Positions 34,201-46,200 of a stretch of DNA of 64,000 nucleotides are shown piece by piece. The notes below the pieces were generated by a model. The model ran no database searches, was not told the origin of the DNA, and saw only the letters and a list, made by a program, of their open reading frames with translations. Both the position numbers and the translations under genes were made by a program. The stretch's first letter is position 1. Each line of letters starts with the position of its first letter. Origin of the DNA: Chlorella sorokiniana (taxonomy: Eukaryota > Chlorophyta > Trebouxiophyceae > Chlorellales > Chlorellaceae); contig CP084610.1 of assembly GCA_025917655.1 (NCBI GenBank), positions 2,046,001 to 2,110,000 on the forward strand, given 5' to 3'.

Positions 34201-37071
34201 GGCAAGGGCATGGGCTTGACCTGCAGCTGCTGCCCCACTACACACCCGCCCACGTGCCGCGCCCGCCGCCCCCCCCGCTCCCCGGATTGCTCACCCCGAT
34301 TTGCAGGTCAACACTTGCCCAAGGACTTCCTCCCGCCTGGCATGGTGACGGAGACCAGCTGGTGGAAGGGTCCCTACACGAGCAGCAACGACACGCAGCA
34401 GACAAGGTGGGGCGGCACGCAGGTTATGGCGGCAGGCAGGCTGTGCAAGGGGGGCAGCCTGCAGAGCGCCGAGAACTGCCGATGGCGGCTCTCCAGCCGG
34501 CCGGCCGCCCGGATGATGCGCAGCTGTCGGCGCCCGAAACGGTGGTGCCGGCCCAGTGCTGTACCGCTCCGCATCCGCTGCATGGTTGTACCATCAATGT
34601 ACCGCAGGCCGGGAGCCTGTTCCAGGACGCTGTGGGCGCCTACGCCTCGCTCAACTCGTCCTTCTTCTCGCAGTACCACACCTACGGCCTGGTGGGAAGC
34701 TGCGTGGCAGCTGCCACACTGCCTCCTGTTGCCCGCTCTCCTCGCACAGCCTGCTGCCTGTCCGCCTGCCCCCTCTCCATTCTTTGAGCTGAAGTTTTTA
34801 GCAAGTCCTCGCACTGGCTGCACTGCCCCGCTGCAGCACTGGGTGCCGCGGGAGTACATCCGCTGGTACATCGATGGCACCCTGGTCTATGAGGTGACCA
34901 AGGAGGCGCTGCGGGAACAGACCAACAGCACGGGTGGGCGCTGCTGCTGGGTGTGTGTGCATGTTTGTGAGTGTGTGTGTCAGCGTGCAGGGGGGCCGGC
35001 TGGGGAGGGGCAGGGGGCCCGCCTGTCAGTCGCCCCGCCTTCGTGCCGGCGCAGTTGGCAATCCGCCCATGTGCTTCCCGCCTGCTTCCCCTCCCGCCCC
35101 GCCTGCTATCGCTGCTGCAGGCTACACCACCGGGCCGCGCCTCATCCCTGTGGAGCCGATGTGAGGGGCTGGGAGGGCTGCCTGGGGGGGCTGCCATGGG
35201 GGCGGAGAGGGTGAACAGCCTGCCCCTCGGGTGTGGTGCTGGCAACTCTTGGTGTGCATCCATTGCGTGCATCACCCCCAACCCCCACCCACCTCAACCC
35301 CCTGTGTGCAGGTACATCATCTTCAATCTGGCCATGTCTGGTGGGCAGGCGGCGCCACGCTGCCAGCACCGGGTGCCTCATTCAAAGCTGCCATCACCAC
35401 CTGCACTGCCACCCACCGCCAGCGCTGCGTGCCTGCCAAACATGGGAGGAATCTCATCCGGCTTCACTGAGATTGGTCTGCCGAGCCCCTCTGGCCACCC
35501 GCAGACTCCTTCGGCTATGTGGACCTGGAGAAGCTGGCCTTCCCCTCGCAGTACAAGGTGCGGTACCGTTCGACATTCCCATCCCCTTCAAACCCCTACT
35601 TCAACCCCCTTCTGCCGCAATTACATCGCTCCCGCCCACACAGTCACAGTCACACTCACTGATACAGCAGCTGTCCACAAAGACTGAACATGTGTGCACT
35701 CTCGCACCACTGGCCTATAATCTCGCAGGTGGATTACGTGCGGGTGTACCAGAACGCGTCGGCGTTCAACCTTGGCTGCTCCCCACCCGCGTACCCCACC
35801 CAGCAGTACCTGGCCTGGTGAGCGGTGGCAGTACTGTACTGCCAGTTGTACAAAGCAGTTGCGCTTGGGCGCTGGTGCGTGCTCCAAAAAAGAACAAGAA
35901 CACACATGCACAATGCACCATGACCCCCACCCACCCCGCCCACCCAGCCACCCATCCCACACTCAACCGCCATCGATGATTAATATCACCACCACCCGCT
36001 CTTCACACACGCCTGACCGTTGCCCCTTTGCCGTTGCCGCCGCAGCAACCGCGACAAGTACCTGTTAACTGGGGAGGAGGAGGGCCTGGTGCAGGGGCCC
36101 TGCCAGCGCGTGCCGTCGTGCAGGCAGGAGGCGGGGATGGACCTGCAGGCACGCTGTACCGCCTGCTGTGGCTGTACTGTACTGCAGGGCCGGCATCTGC
36201 GGCCCACCTGCCGTGTTCGAGTTGAATGCCGTGCATGTGGCTGGCTGCCCTGCGCTTCCATGACTTTCTCCCGCTATCACGCTTTCTGTTTCCACTACTT
36301 GCCCACCCTGCCCCCGCCGGCTGCGCTTCCCCGTCCCCGCAGGGCGGCAACATCCCGTCCCCGGCCGGCGACGGCACCTTTGTGCAGCCGCAGCAGCTGG
36401 CAACCGTGAAAGAGTGCTGCCAGGCGTGCCAGGCCATGCCGGAGTGCGGCGCGTACGTCTACTCCACCGCCCAGCAGCAGTGCTTCTTCAAGGCGCGTGC
36501 CTGCTCGGCTTCTCCGGGGGCTGCGCTGGAGGGTGTGCTTCTGCGGGCAGCCCAGCGGGCCACCTCGGCGCCGGGCCGCCCAGCAGGCCACCTTGCCGCT
36601 GGGCGCCCAGCAAGCCACCTTGCCGCCGGCACGTGCGGCCGACACCTGCTTGCACAACACGCAGCTTGCTGCCATGAGCGCCATGAAAACGGCCGGGTGC
36701 TGCGCCTGCACCTGCCGCCCCTGATCCCTTGCCGCTTCTTCCCTGCCCTTCCCGCCGCAGGCGCCCGACGGTTGGACCAAGGCACCCGCGGCAGACCCCT
36801 CCTGGGGCGCCATCGCCGGGTTTGTGTATGATGCTGGGCAGGTCCAACCGCGAGGCACCAACAGCAGCGACAGCGGCGGCGGCGGTAGCAGCGGTGGCGG
36901 TAGCAGCGGCGGCGGCAACGGAAGTGGTGGGGGCAGCCCGGCGCCGGCGCCTGCGCCGGTGGCACCGCCCCCGACAACAGCAGCCTGCGGGCAGCCGCGC
37001 GGGCCCCGCTGCCCTTGCTGCTGCTGGCGGGCCTGCTGCCTTCCCTGCTCCTGCTTCTTGCAGTGGGCTGA
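31250..37071 (+). CDS. Secreted GH16-family SKN1/KRE6-type beta-glucan protein with PAN-like domain and GPI signal
   Basis: About 15 exons. A hydrophobic segment (LLAQSTVVLLLCA, then PAAAQTCTAQLK if one base is added at 31413-31415) looks like a signal peptide; the exact start is uncertain. The SKN1/KRE6 domain follows: LVFSDEFEAEGRP, RWTAQHQWYGATQNIEVYLP, VVWNVSSAYKSGMVTSWNKF, FTGGYLEARAQLPGDEIVSG, PALWLMGNLGRAGYTETT, GFWPYTYNTC, then the catalytic E-x-D-x-x-E as EMDLIENM (about 33470). YIRWYIDGTLVYEV and VDYVRVYQNASA complete the fold. Near 36345-36500 a Cys-rich PAN-like domain (VKECCQACQAMPECGAYVYS) is followed by a Gly/Ser/Pro linker and a hydrophobic tail (LPLLLLAGLLPSLLLLLAVG) typical of GPI attachment. 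KRE6/SKN1 proteins act in cell-wall beta-glucan formation, so a cell-surface glucan role is inferred. At least five one-base homopolymer deficits interrupt the frame. Confidence 0.85.
32864..32882 (+). other. 19-nt microexon of the GH16 gene
   Basis: CTCCGCAG precedes and GTGGGC follows a 19-base exon. It joins ...GFW upstream to GNLGRAGY downstream, supplying PALWLM with exact phase. These residues belong to a conserved strand of the SKN1 domain, so the exon is needed. Confidence 0.85.
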
Positions 37072-37416
37072 GCCGGCCGGAAGAAGGTCAAGAATTTGAT
37101 TAGTTACCACTTGGTTACACTGCAAGGCAGCTGCAAAGGTCGAGGCAATCTAATAAAGGGTTGCTCACTACAGCAATACATAACTATCGAGTCGCGTCGA
37201 ATCACTAACATAAAAGAAGTACGGGCATGTCCTGATTTCAGCACTGGTTTGCAAGCATGGGAGTGCACAGGACGGGAATTGCTGAGGCAATAGCAGTGAG
37301 CTGTGTATGCACCAAGCGAGGCAGCCTCAAGCAAGGTGGGGCGATGCCCCACTGCCTAGGCACCCTCTTGTTTACCAGCAAAGTGCGGCGCGGCGGCGCC
37401 CTCGCCGGCTGCATGC
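37072..37416. other. Convergent 3' region (GH16 / alternative oxidase)
   Basis: About 345 bp between two stop codons, AT-richer than its flanks, with no gene. TGTAA occurs on the minus strand at 37115-37119, a possible but distant poly(A) signal for the oxidase gene. Confidence 0.45.
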
Positions 37417-40400
37417 TCAGGGCACGTGCACGCTGCCGGGCTGGAAGGGGTTGGGGGCGTCGCGGTCCAGGCCGCTCAGCGTGTGGTTGACGTGGTGGTG
37501 GCAGGCCTGCAGGGGCGGCACGCGTTCTTGGGTGGGTGTTTGTGGATGGGTAGGTGCATGCTGGGCCATGCATGTATGGGCTAGGAGGAGGAGGGCTCGG
37601 CAAAGCCCATTGCAGGCGCCCGGGGGCGAGCGAGTCAAGGCAATGAGCGGCCGGGCGACAGGCGGCAGGCAGGTAGACCTGTGCTGCCCCCCCCTCACAC
37701 ACGCCGCACACACGCCGCACCTCGTCGGCGCGCACCGCCAGCAGCAGGTCCCGCATGGTTGCGCCCTCGCTCAGCCGCCAGTACTGCCTGGCGATGTCCG
37801 GGGCCGCCAGGTGCTGCCACTGCGGCAGCTTGCCTGCAGGCGGCGGGAGGCGGGAACGGGGTGGGGGAGGGACTGAGGGGGCTCTGCCATGTGGCAGGCT
37901 GCACGGGAGCCGTGCTGGCAGGCCGCGGCGTGCGGGGGAAGGAGCTCCGCCGCCCCGCCGCTCTGCTTGCAGCGGCACAGGCTCCGCCCTGCACGGGGTG
38001 CAGCCTTCCCGCAGCGGCCCTGCCAATCCTCCACGCATGGCTGCCCTTGCCATGCCGCAGGGCTGAAGGCTGGCAGGGCCGTGTCGGCCGCTGCGCGCTG
38101 CCCGGGGCCGCACCCCCTGTTGTTGAGCGGGAGGGATCCCCATCGAAGCACCTCAGGCGCCTCCCCACTCAACAGCGCCTCCCACCTGCGTCCAGGTCCT
38201 GAATGCAGCGGCTGTAGGTCTTTGTGGCCTCCTCCTCCTGGGGGGGCGCACAGCGCACGCAGCGCGCTCAGCGCAGCAATTAAACATGGGAACAACGACA
38301 TCATTGCTGCGGGCGGAGAGCGCACGCAGCGCAGCACAGCACAACAGTTGGCGCAGTTGACAGACAAGCACAGCAATGCGGAGGCCAATGGAGAGCGCGG
38401 CAGTTGACAGGCACATCAACAACATCATTGCAGGGGCCAGTGGAGGGCGGGCAGAGGGGAGGTGAGACGGCGTTTCGCGCTGCATGCGGGAGAAAGAGCG
38501 GCCGCCGGGATGCCGCCCGCTGTCGGCAGCTGCTGCCAGCCAGCCAGGCAGCCGAATGGGGCGGGGGCGACAGGCGGGGCCGGCAGGCGCGTGAGGCAGC
38601 CAGCATCGCTGCGGCAAAAGGCCCCCCAGCTCACCAAGTAGCCCACAAACGAGTGGCAAGCCTTGGGGGAGAGGGTGTATGCCACCATGTAAGCGTTAAA
38701 GAAGACGGCTGCGGCGGCGGGGGTGGGGCAGGGGAGGCGTTCTGGGGAGTGGGTGGGGGCGGTGCGTGCGCGCAGGAGCGATACGGGGGTGGGTCGGGGG
38801 TGGGCGGCGCCAGGCTACACTCCAACAGGCAACAGGCTTCTGTCACACACAGGCAGAAGCTTGGGGAGCCAAGACAGATGCGGCGGCGGCGAGCGCAGCA
38901 GGCGGCAGCGCAGGCGCCCGCCCACCTTGGCCCGCCAGGACGGCAGCGCGGAAGGCGAGCCCCGGCTGGCGCAGCTGCATGAAGGTCAGCAGGTGCATGC
39001 GCTCGTTCTCAGCCTCCTCCAGCAGCGTGTGGATCCTGGGGGGCGTTGTGTGGAGGTCAAGGACGAAAAGGGGTTGGCGGGCGGCGGCGGACGTCAGCAA
39101 CCCGGTAGGGCCGAGGCATTCCGCTGCAGGAAGTCGTGCGTAACAGTAGTGGCTTGGGGGCTGCGCCTCACCAGCCGTTGTCGCGGCGCATGGAGCGAAG
39201 CGAACGCAGGTGGCGCAGCATGCCTGCTGGGGGGGGTCAGCGGGGCAGGTCAGCGGCTGACGCTGGACCCTGTCGCACCCGCCCCTTCAAGCTGAGCGCA
39301 ACTGTCAGCAGCCCAGCCCCACCCGCTGTTTTGCATGGCAACCACATCCACACAACCCACACGCGGCTCAGGGGCAGCGCAGCTGTCAGCGGCATCACGT
39401 ACCCGCCACCATGCCCGGCACACCCGCCACTGTCTCCAAGTACAGGAAGCGGGCCAGCCACTTGCGCTCAGTCATCTCCCCGCCATACCTGCAGCTCCCC
39501 ACCGAGGAAGCAGTGGAGCAGCGGCCGAGGCTCACGCCGACAGCAGATGCACGGACTGGGCGGCACGCTAGCGCCACCTGGAGCCCACACCGCGCTGCTG
39601 TAAGCACGGGGCAGTGTGACACGCAGCAGGCAGTGCAGCTCACCCCGTGGCGGTGTCAAACAGGCGGCGCAGCGCCTGCACAGCGTAGTAGCCGGTTTTC
39701 TCGTGGAGCTGCGGCGGCGCAGGTGGAGAGGGGGTAGGGGGCGACTGTCGGTTGGGGTATGTTGGTTTGGAGGGCGTGGCGCAGTCAAAATCAAGCTGCT
39801 CCCTCCAGTGGAGTGTGGTTGGAGTGTGTGTGCGCACATCTGTACAAAAATTCAGGAAAGAGCGTGGCAGGCGCAGGCTCGTGCACCCTCAGGTGGGTGC
39901 CGGCAGCGCCAGCGTGCGTGGCACCACGGCTGGCGGCACAGCGTGCACAGCGGCGCCCACCTTGACGGGCGGGCGGTGCGTGGCGCGCACGCTCTCAACG
40001 TACTCCTTGCTGTACACGGGGTGCATCAGCCTGCGGGGACACAGCGGGGAGAATGGCAGAGCACGCAGAGTGGTGTGAAGGGTGGACCCTGGACAATGGC
40101 CAGCCCAGGACCGCGATGTGCGGCAGCAGACAGCCCACCCCACCAGCCCTGCCACACAGGCATGGCCCCAGCCAGAGAGTCGTCTTTGTGCTGTAAGAGC
40201 GGCGCCTCGAGCACATAGAAGCAGGCTGGCGTGCCGAGGTCTGCCAGCATGCAGCCGCCAGCGGGGTCTCACTAACCAAATCAATCTTCATCAAGCAAGG
40301 TTTTTGTTTTATAGAAACTGGGGTCTCACATGTAGCTGTCCACAAACTTGCCGCCCGCAGGCTTGGGCAGCGCGGCGTCGGGGGAGCCGCCCGCGGCGAC

Positions 40401-40949
40401 ATCGCGCGCCATGCCCGGGTGCATGGCCACCTCCGAGGCTTCCGGCGCGGCAGGGGCTGGCGAGGTGGGCTGCACAGTCGAGGGTCGGCAAGCACAGGGG
40501 GCCGGCAGGCGTGTGGATGTGGACGCTCAACAGGAAAGGGGAGCTCAGGCTGCAGCTCAGCTGGGGGCAGCCACGGCTGGCAGCAGGTGCCAGGCAAGCG
40601 CTGCGTTAGCTTCATCACCAAAAGGCTGGTGGGAGGCTAGGGGCAGCGTGACCTCACCGGCTCGGACGTGGCTGGCTGGGCAGCTTTGGCGGCAAACTGC
40701 GGGCAAGGTACGAAAGCAGGATTATTCGCTGAAGCAGCACGCCAAACAGCACGCACAACATTGAAGCATGTCACTGCTTACGGATGAGGAGCTGAAGTGC
40801 ATCATGCAAGGGTCCAGCCTGCCCGACAGGCGGGAGAGGGCAGCGTACAAGGCCGGCGCGGCAGCAGGTACCAGCGCAGCGGGCCCGGCGGCAACGGGAA
40901 GGGCACCCTGCGCCGCGCAAAGGGCGCGACAGGCAGCCGAGACCAGCAT
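37417..40949 (-). CDS. AOX1: Mitochondrial alternative oxidase
   Basis: Twelve exons join in phase with no correction to give 352 residues: 40949-40782, 40696-40658, 40469-40330, 40030-39961, 39708-39644, 39488-39403, 39223-39172, 39035-38926, 38708-38635, 38237-38186, 37833-37721, 37506-37417. The N-terminus (MLVSAACRALCAAQGALP...ALSRLSGRL) is a mitochondrial presequence. The di-iron four-helix core is complete: WLARFLYLETVAGVPGMVAG (first Glu), LLEEAENERMHLLTFMQL (E-x-x-E-R-M-H), FNAYMVAYTLSPKACHSFVG, and MRDLLLAVRADE-ACHHHVNH (last E-x-x-H). AOX oxidises ubiquinol and reduces oxygen to water on the matrix face of the inner membrane without pumping protons. The final motif is E-A-C-H-H-H-V-N-H rather than the usual E-A-H-H-R-D-V-N-H; the iron-ligand His is kept. 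Confidence 0.96.
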
Positions 40950-41973
40950 GGTTCTTTCAGCCGAGAGCTGCAAGGGGGCCAGACAAAAGGAGGTGGAGTC
41001 AGCGGTGGCGTTCGACCGTGACTTCGTTGCCAGGTATGACCTGACAACCCGCTCATATTGTTGCATCAGTTCGATGAGTCGACCTGCACGGCTCACGGCG
41101 TGCTCACCAGCAACGACCGCACGCGGGGGCGGCAGGCGGACTTGCGCTGGTAGACTGGTGGCTGGAGAACGAGTAATTTCGATATAATGGTGAAAGAAGC
41201 GCCGAAAGACAACGGTTGCGCATCAGACCTCATGCTTCACGCGTGAAATGAGCACATCAGGCCGTGCCGTGCCATGCTCAGCATGCATGCACGACTCTGT
41301 TTTTAAGCTTGCTATTGCCAGCTATGTTTCCGTGGGAATACCAAAGGTTGGGCCTGTATGGTCCTCAAATCTTGCGGGCTATAGATTTGAGCTGCAGAGG
41401 GCCAGCATGTGCAGAGATGGGGCAGCGGCCCGGCTGTCGAACTTGGATAGTTGGAGAACCTGTGAAAACCTGCGAGAGCTGCACAAGAGCCTTGCTGCAC
41501 CAGTATCAAATGATTAAAAAAACTTGAAACCTTCATGTGCATGCCAAGCTCTAAACCTAGGTGGTGCTTACAGCCCTGCGCTGCGGCTCCCGCAAGGGGC
41601 AACAGCGACAGTACATATGTACTGCCTGTCCCGGCACGCTTAATCGCCGCATCATCCCAGTACGCGTCAACAGCAGCCGACTCCAAGCAGTTTTCACCTT
41701 AGAGGGTGGCTACAGCAGCACTCTGCAAACAAGTTTGCTACACAGTGGTGCTAGGCGGCCGCTGTCGACAGGTTAGCGCCGCGCCCCCTTCCTTCTACAT
41801 ACAATGTGCGATTGCAAGGCATGTTAGGGAATGCGAGAGTGGGCCGCTCACATGGCGCCCGTCCGGACGGAACGGGAGGCACGCTTCTGCGTGGTTGAAA
41901 ACGGCACGCGACCCCCTGCAGGTTTTGAAAGCACGTGCGTAGGGCAAGCGGTCCTCCTGGACGCTCGCGCGGT
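40950..41973. promoter_or_regulatory. Divergent upstream region (AOX / Cys-rich secreted gene)
   Basis: About 1 kb, the longest gene-free stretch outside the repeat array. No conserved ORF or RNA gene was recognised. AOX genes are commonly stress- and nitrate-regulated, so regulatory sites for AOX are likely here, but none is identifiable by eye. Confidence 0.45.
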
Positions 41974-42835
41974 ATGAAAGTCATCCTCGTTCTGCTGGCC
42001 GCGGGCGCGCTGGCGTTCACAGGTGGCTGCAATCTGCATGTTGTTCGGCAATCGCGACAGGCCACGGGCACCACCGTTCGCAAGTGCCGCGCTTTCCCTT
42101 GCACTCTCCCGCTGCTCCTTTGTGCGCCGTCAACCTTTTGTATGTATTAATGCCACTATGAAGGCCTGTTGGGGGTTGGCGCGGACCCGACATGTGCCAC
42201 CGCGGGGAGCTTTGCAGCACGGTGGCATCGCCACCGTCGCCTCCCGCTGGCCCGTGAGTGCTGCGGCACCCATGGCTGCCCTGCTTGCCTCCTGTGGATG
42301 ACATCTTGCAGCTCGCATGCCCGCGCTATCATGACACTCTAGTGCACTGGAGAACCCTTGACTAGATGTACGCTCACGCATGCACGGAATTGCTCCCCCC
42401 CTCCCCCTCCATCACACCAGGTGCCTGCCCGACGGCGAGGAGTGGGCAGTGAACCCCGAGGCTGAGTGCTGCTCCGGCTACGGCTTTGGGAAGTACTGCA
42501 CCTGCGTGCCCAACGGCGCAGACGCTCAGTCCACGTGCGTGGAGTGCTGCTCGAGGTACTGCGACCCCGGGCCCACATGCGAGTGAGTGGCGGCAGGCAC
42601 GAGCCGTCAGCGCTCCTCTGGGAAAGTTGCAGAAGAGTCCCCCATGCTGCTGCTGCGGGGAACTCAGTCGCATGCGTGCCAATCAGTTGCCAGCAACCCT
42701 TCTTGCGGCTTGTACGTGCCGTGCAGGCCCAAGCCCGATGGCAGCGCCCTGCGGGCGGCGGACGAGGTTCGGCTCTCGGCGCTGGTCCTTGGGGCGGTGG
42801 TGCCCTCCCTGCTGTTCCTGCTCGCGGCAGGCTGA
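41974..42835 (+). CDS. Small cysteine-rich secreted protein with GPI-type C-terminus
   Basis: Exon 1 (41974-42022) encodes a signal peptide, MKVILVLLAAGALAFTG. Exon 42421-42582 encodes a compact Cys-rich module: CLPDGEEWAVNPEAECCSGY, then GKYCTCVPNGADAQSTCVEC and CSRYCDPGPTC. The last exon (42727-42835, TGA) gives PKPDGSALRAADEVRLSALV followed by a hydrophobic tail (LGAVVPSLLFLLAAG), as in GPI-anchored proteins. The last two exons join in phase. The first does not join directly to the second, so a further small exon between 42130 and 42420 is expected. I do not recognise the family. Ten Cys residues in about 45 suggest a disulfide-knotted extracellular domain. Confidence 0.6.
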
Positions 42836-43200
42836 AGCGGCTCACCAAGCAGCTGGCAGCCCACGTAGCGTCCGTGCATGGTCCATTGCGAGCCGTGCGC
42901 TAACAACCAAACCAATGCAGTTTGGTGACATGCCGCCATCGGCATGCTGCTCACCATCCAACGTGGTTCCCCAGCCTGGAGGGCGCCAGCTGAGCGGGAA
43001 AGCGTGGCTGCAGCTGGCAGCTTGGCGGGGGCTGGCTGCGTGCCCAATGTGCACCGCGGTGCACCGTCACGCTGCCATGGCGGCCGTCGCCTGTGAGCTC
43101 CTGAAGCTGTCTGGCGCATCCGCGACTCGCTGCATGTATTTTACTTATTCTCAGTGCACCCTTGTCTCGTTCGCTCGCCAATGTCTTGAAAACAGCTCGC
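42836..43200. promoter_or_regulatory. Intergenic: upstream of ELP1
   Basis: 365 bp between same-strand genes with no coding signal. It presumably holds the 3' UTR of the Cys-rich gene and the ELP1 promoter. Confidence 0.45.
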
Positions 43201-46200
43201 ATGAGGAACCTGGTTGTCGCCGCCGACCGCAAGGTGGACCTGGAGGTGGTTGCTGAGCTCGGCGATGTCGCAAAGTTCTCTATAGATCATGATGCAGGCC
43301 TGATCTTCGTCGCCGGCAGCGGCCTGGTCGTGGCGGCCTACCGCATCCCTGACTGCGAGGTGTGGGGCCGCAGAATTATATTGGGAAGGCATCAGTGAGG
43401 CTGATGGATGCGCTGGAATCCATCAGGCTCGCCCCACCGCGCACATGCGAGGAACTTGACGCTGGCGGGCCGCAGAGCCGCCAACCACTGGCTGCCTTGC
43501 CCAACTCAGATGTTTGTGTATCATCAGGAACGCCGTGCTACTCCCTCTCACCACGTTGACACCTTCCGCGTGCAGCTGCTCTGGCTGGTGGACCTGCGGG
43601 AGCGACTGGAGGCTGCCGGCGGCGGCGCAGCGCCGCCACCGGGCGCCGCCGTCGTCGCCTGCGACTTCCTGCCCGAACTCGGCTCCCTCTGCCTGGCCCT
43701 CTCCTCCGGCGAACTGCTGCTGCTGCATCCTGAAAGCAGCGGCAGCAGCGGCGGCGCAGCCAGCGGCGGGCCAGCCGTGGAAGTGGAGGAGGTGGGGGCG
43801 GTGGCCGGGGGCTGGCGGCGGCGGCGTGGAGCCCGGATGGCGAGCTGCTCCTGCTGGTCACCGCCGCCGCCGCGATGCTGCTGATGACGAAAGACTGGGA
43901 GGTGCTGGCAGAGGTGCCGCTGCTGCAGCACAGGGAGCAGCCGCTGGCGGCGAGCGCGGCGGCGGCGGCGCTGGCGGGCGGCGCGAGCGGTCGCAGCGGG
44001 GATGGCGGGAGGCTGGCGCCGCCTCCGAGCAGCAGGCGGAGGCGAGCCTGGCCCCAGGCAGTGTGTGTGTGAGCTGGCGCGGCGACGGGCGCTTCTTCGC
44101 CACTGCCAGCCTGGACGCGCCAGGTCAGCACTGGGTCTCTGTGCTGGCTCCCGCTGCAGCACAGCGCACAGCTGGCGCCACGCAGGCTGCTGCCGCCTTC
44201 TTCGACTACCTTGTATCGTGCCCTGCCTGCCTCCGCCCGCTGTTCCTTTCAGTCAAATTGGTCTGGCAATGCCTGCTCGCCCCGCTCCTATTCTGCCCCC
44301 CCGCCTTCCTCCTCCTTCCCGCAGGCGCCGCCGCTGCAACGCTGCGCATCTGGGAGCGGGACGGCGCCCATCTGCACGCCATGGGGAAGCTGCCCCCGGC
44401 CTGCTGCCCGCCGTTGCCTGGCAGCCCAACGGGCGACACCTCTACGCCGCCGTCAGCGCCGCGCGTGGCCAGGCTGCTGGCTTGGCGGCGGCAGGCGGCG
44501 GGGGGCTGCCGCGGCCGTGCCGGCGCACAAGCACCAGCAGCCGGCGCCGCATGAGGCCGAGGCTGCGGCCGCCGCAGCCGCCGAGGGCATACAGCACGTC
44601 GGGGCCTGGAAGCGGGAGCTGCGGCGGCGCCAGGCGGCCCGGGAGGCGGGCGGGCACGCTGGCGGCGGCGGCGGCACCGCCGCCGCCTCCCCCGCAGCCG
44701 GCGTGCTGCTCTTTGAGCGCAACGGCCTGCAGCACGCCTCCTTCGACCTGCCAGGCGCCCTCGGTGGCGGCGGTACTGCCAGCGGTACCATGGCAGCTGT
44801 GGAGCAGCTGGCCTGGAGCCTGGACTCTGAGTTCCTGGCTGTGGTGCTGGCTGAGGCGGACGAGCACGGTGGGTGCTGAGGTGGCAGCTGTGGGAAGCGG
44901 CGGAGAAGCTGCGGGCAGCTGCCGCCACCACGTATGGCGGCTCCCCTTTCGCTCTCTGGCAGCTGATGCCGATGCGCCTGTTCGCCTCCTTTTGGGCCCC
45001 GCCCACCCGCCTGCAGGCCTGCCGCTGCGCGTGCTGCAGCTCTGGCACCGCAGCAACTGGCACTGGTACCTGAAGCACGAGCGGCGGTACCATTCCAGCG
45101 CTGCGGTACACGTCTCCTGGGACTCCGTCGCGCCCCTGCGCCTGCACATCGTGTCCGCAGAGGGGACCTACGAAGCGGTGCACTTTGCGCGGCAGCCGGC
45201 CGTCAGCGCTCGCGGCACAGCGGTCGTGGCGGACGGCGCCTCGCTGGCGCTGACGCCGCTGGCTCGCTCCCTGGTGCCGCCACCCATGGCCGCGGTGCGG
45301 GCGGCGCTGCCCGCGCCGGTCACCTGCCTGGCCATCCGCGATTTCGGGGAGCAGGAGGTGCGTCGATCTCGGCACTCCTCCAATTTCTCTAACACCTCTC
45401 ACACCCCTTCCTGCCGGGCCCGGCCACTCAGGGGCAGCGGGCCGCCTCTGCAGCGCCAGCACGCCTGCTCTTCGTGCATGCGCAGGCCCTGCAATTATGC
45501 AGACAAAGCTCCTGCACATGCTGCCAACCCTGGGTCTCACACCCTGTGCCAGTGCCGCCCCTCTGCCTCCCCCTCCCCACCCTCCTCAACGCCCCGGCTG
45601 CGCCCGCCGCTGCATTTTCTGCAGGCGGTCGCAGCGGTGCTTTCTGACGGCGGCCTGGCGCTGCTGGAGTCTGTCGAGGCTGACCTGTGGGAGGAGACGC
45701 TGGAGGAGCAGCTGGAGGAGCAGCCGTGGGACGGGTGCGCGCCGCTGGGGGAGGGGGCCCAGCAGGGAAGGGGCTTCGGTGGAGCGAAAGACGCTGCTGC
45801 ATGTCAATTGTATGGATTGTCTGGTGATATCGTGCATGTGTGCTTTGGTGTGCGTGCACAAGGTTTCACGGGTGCGACGAAGCGGCAGACGCGACGCTGC
45901 AACAGCGATGGGGTGCTGCCCTGCAGCTGCCGCCCCTTCCTGACCTCACGCCCTCACGTCCCCCCCCGCTCACTTGCCCCCGTCGTCCCCCCCCCCCCCC
46001 CCGCAGCCCCGGTGCCCCCTGCCTGCTGACCCGCCTGCTGGCGGTGGCCTCGCCCGCGCTGGAAGCCGCCGCCGCCACGCTGTCGGCAGCGGTGCAGGCG
46101 ACGGCGTGGGCTGCCGAGGGCCGCCTGCTTCTGGCGGCGGCCGTGGGGAACAGCCCCAGCGCTCTGCTTGTCGAGCTGGCTGTGGATGCGGCGGCAGGCA

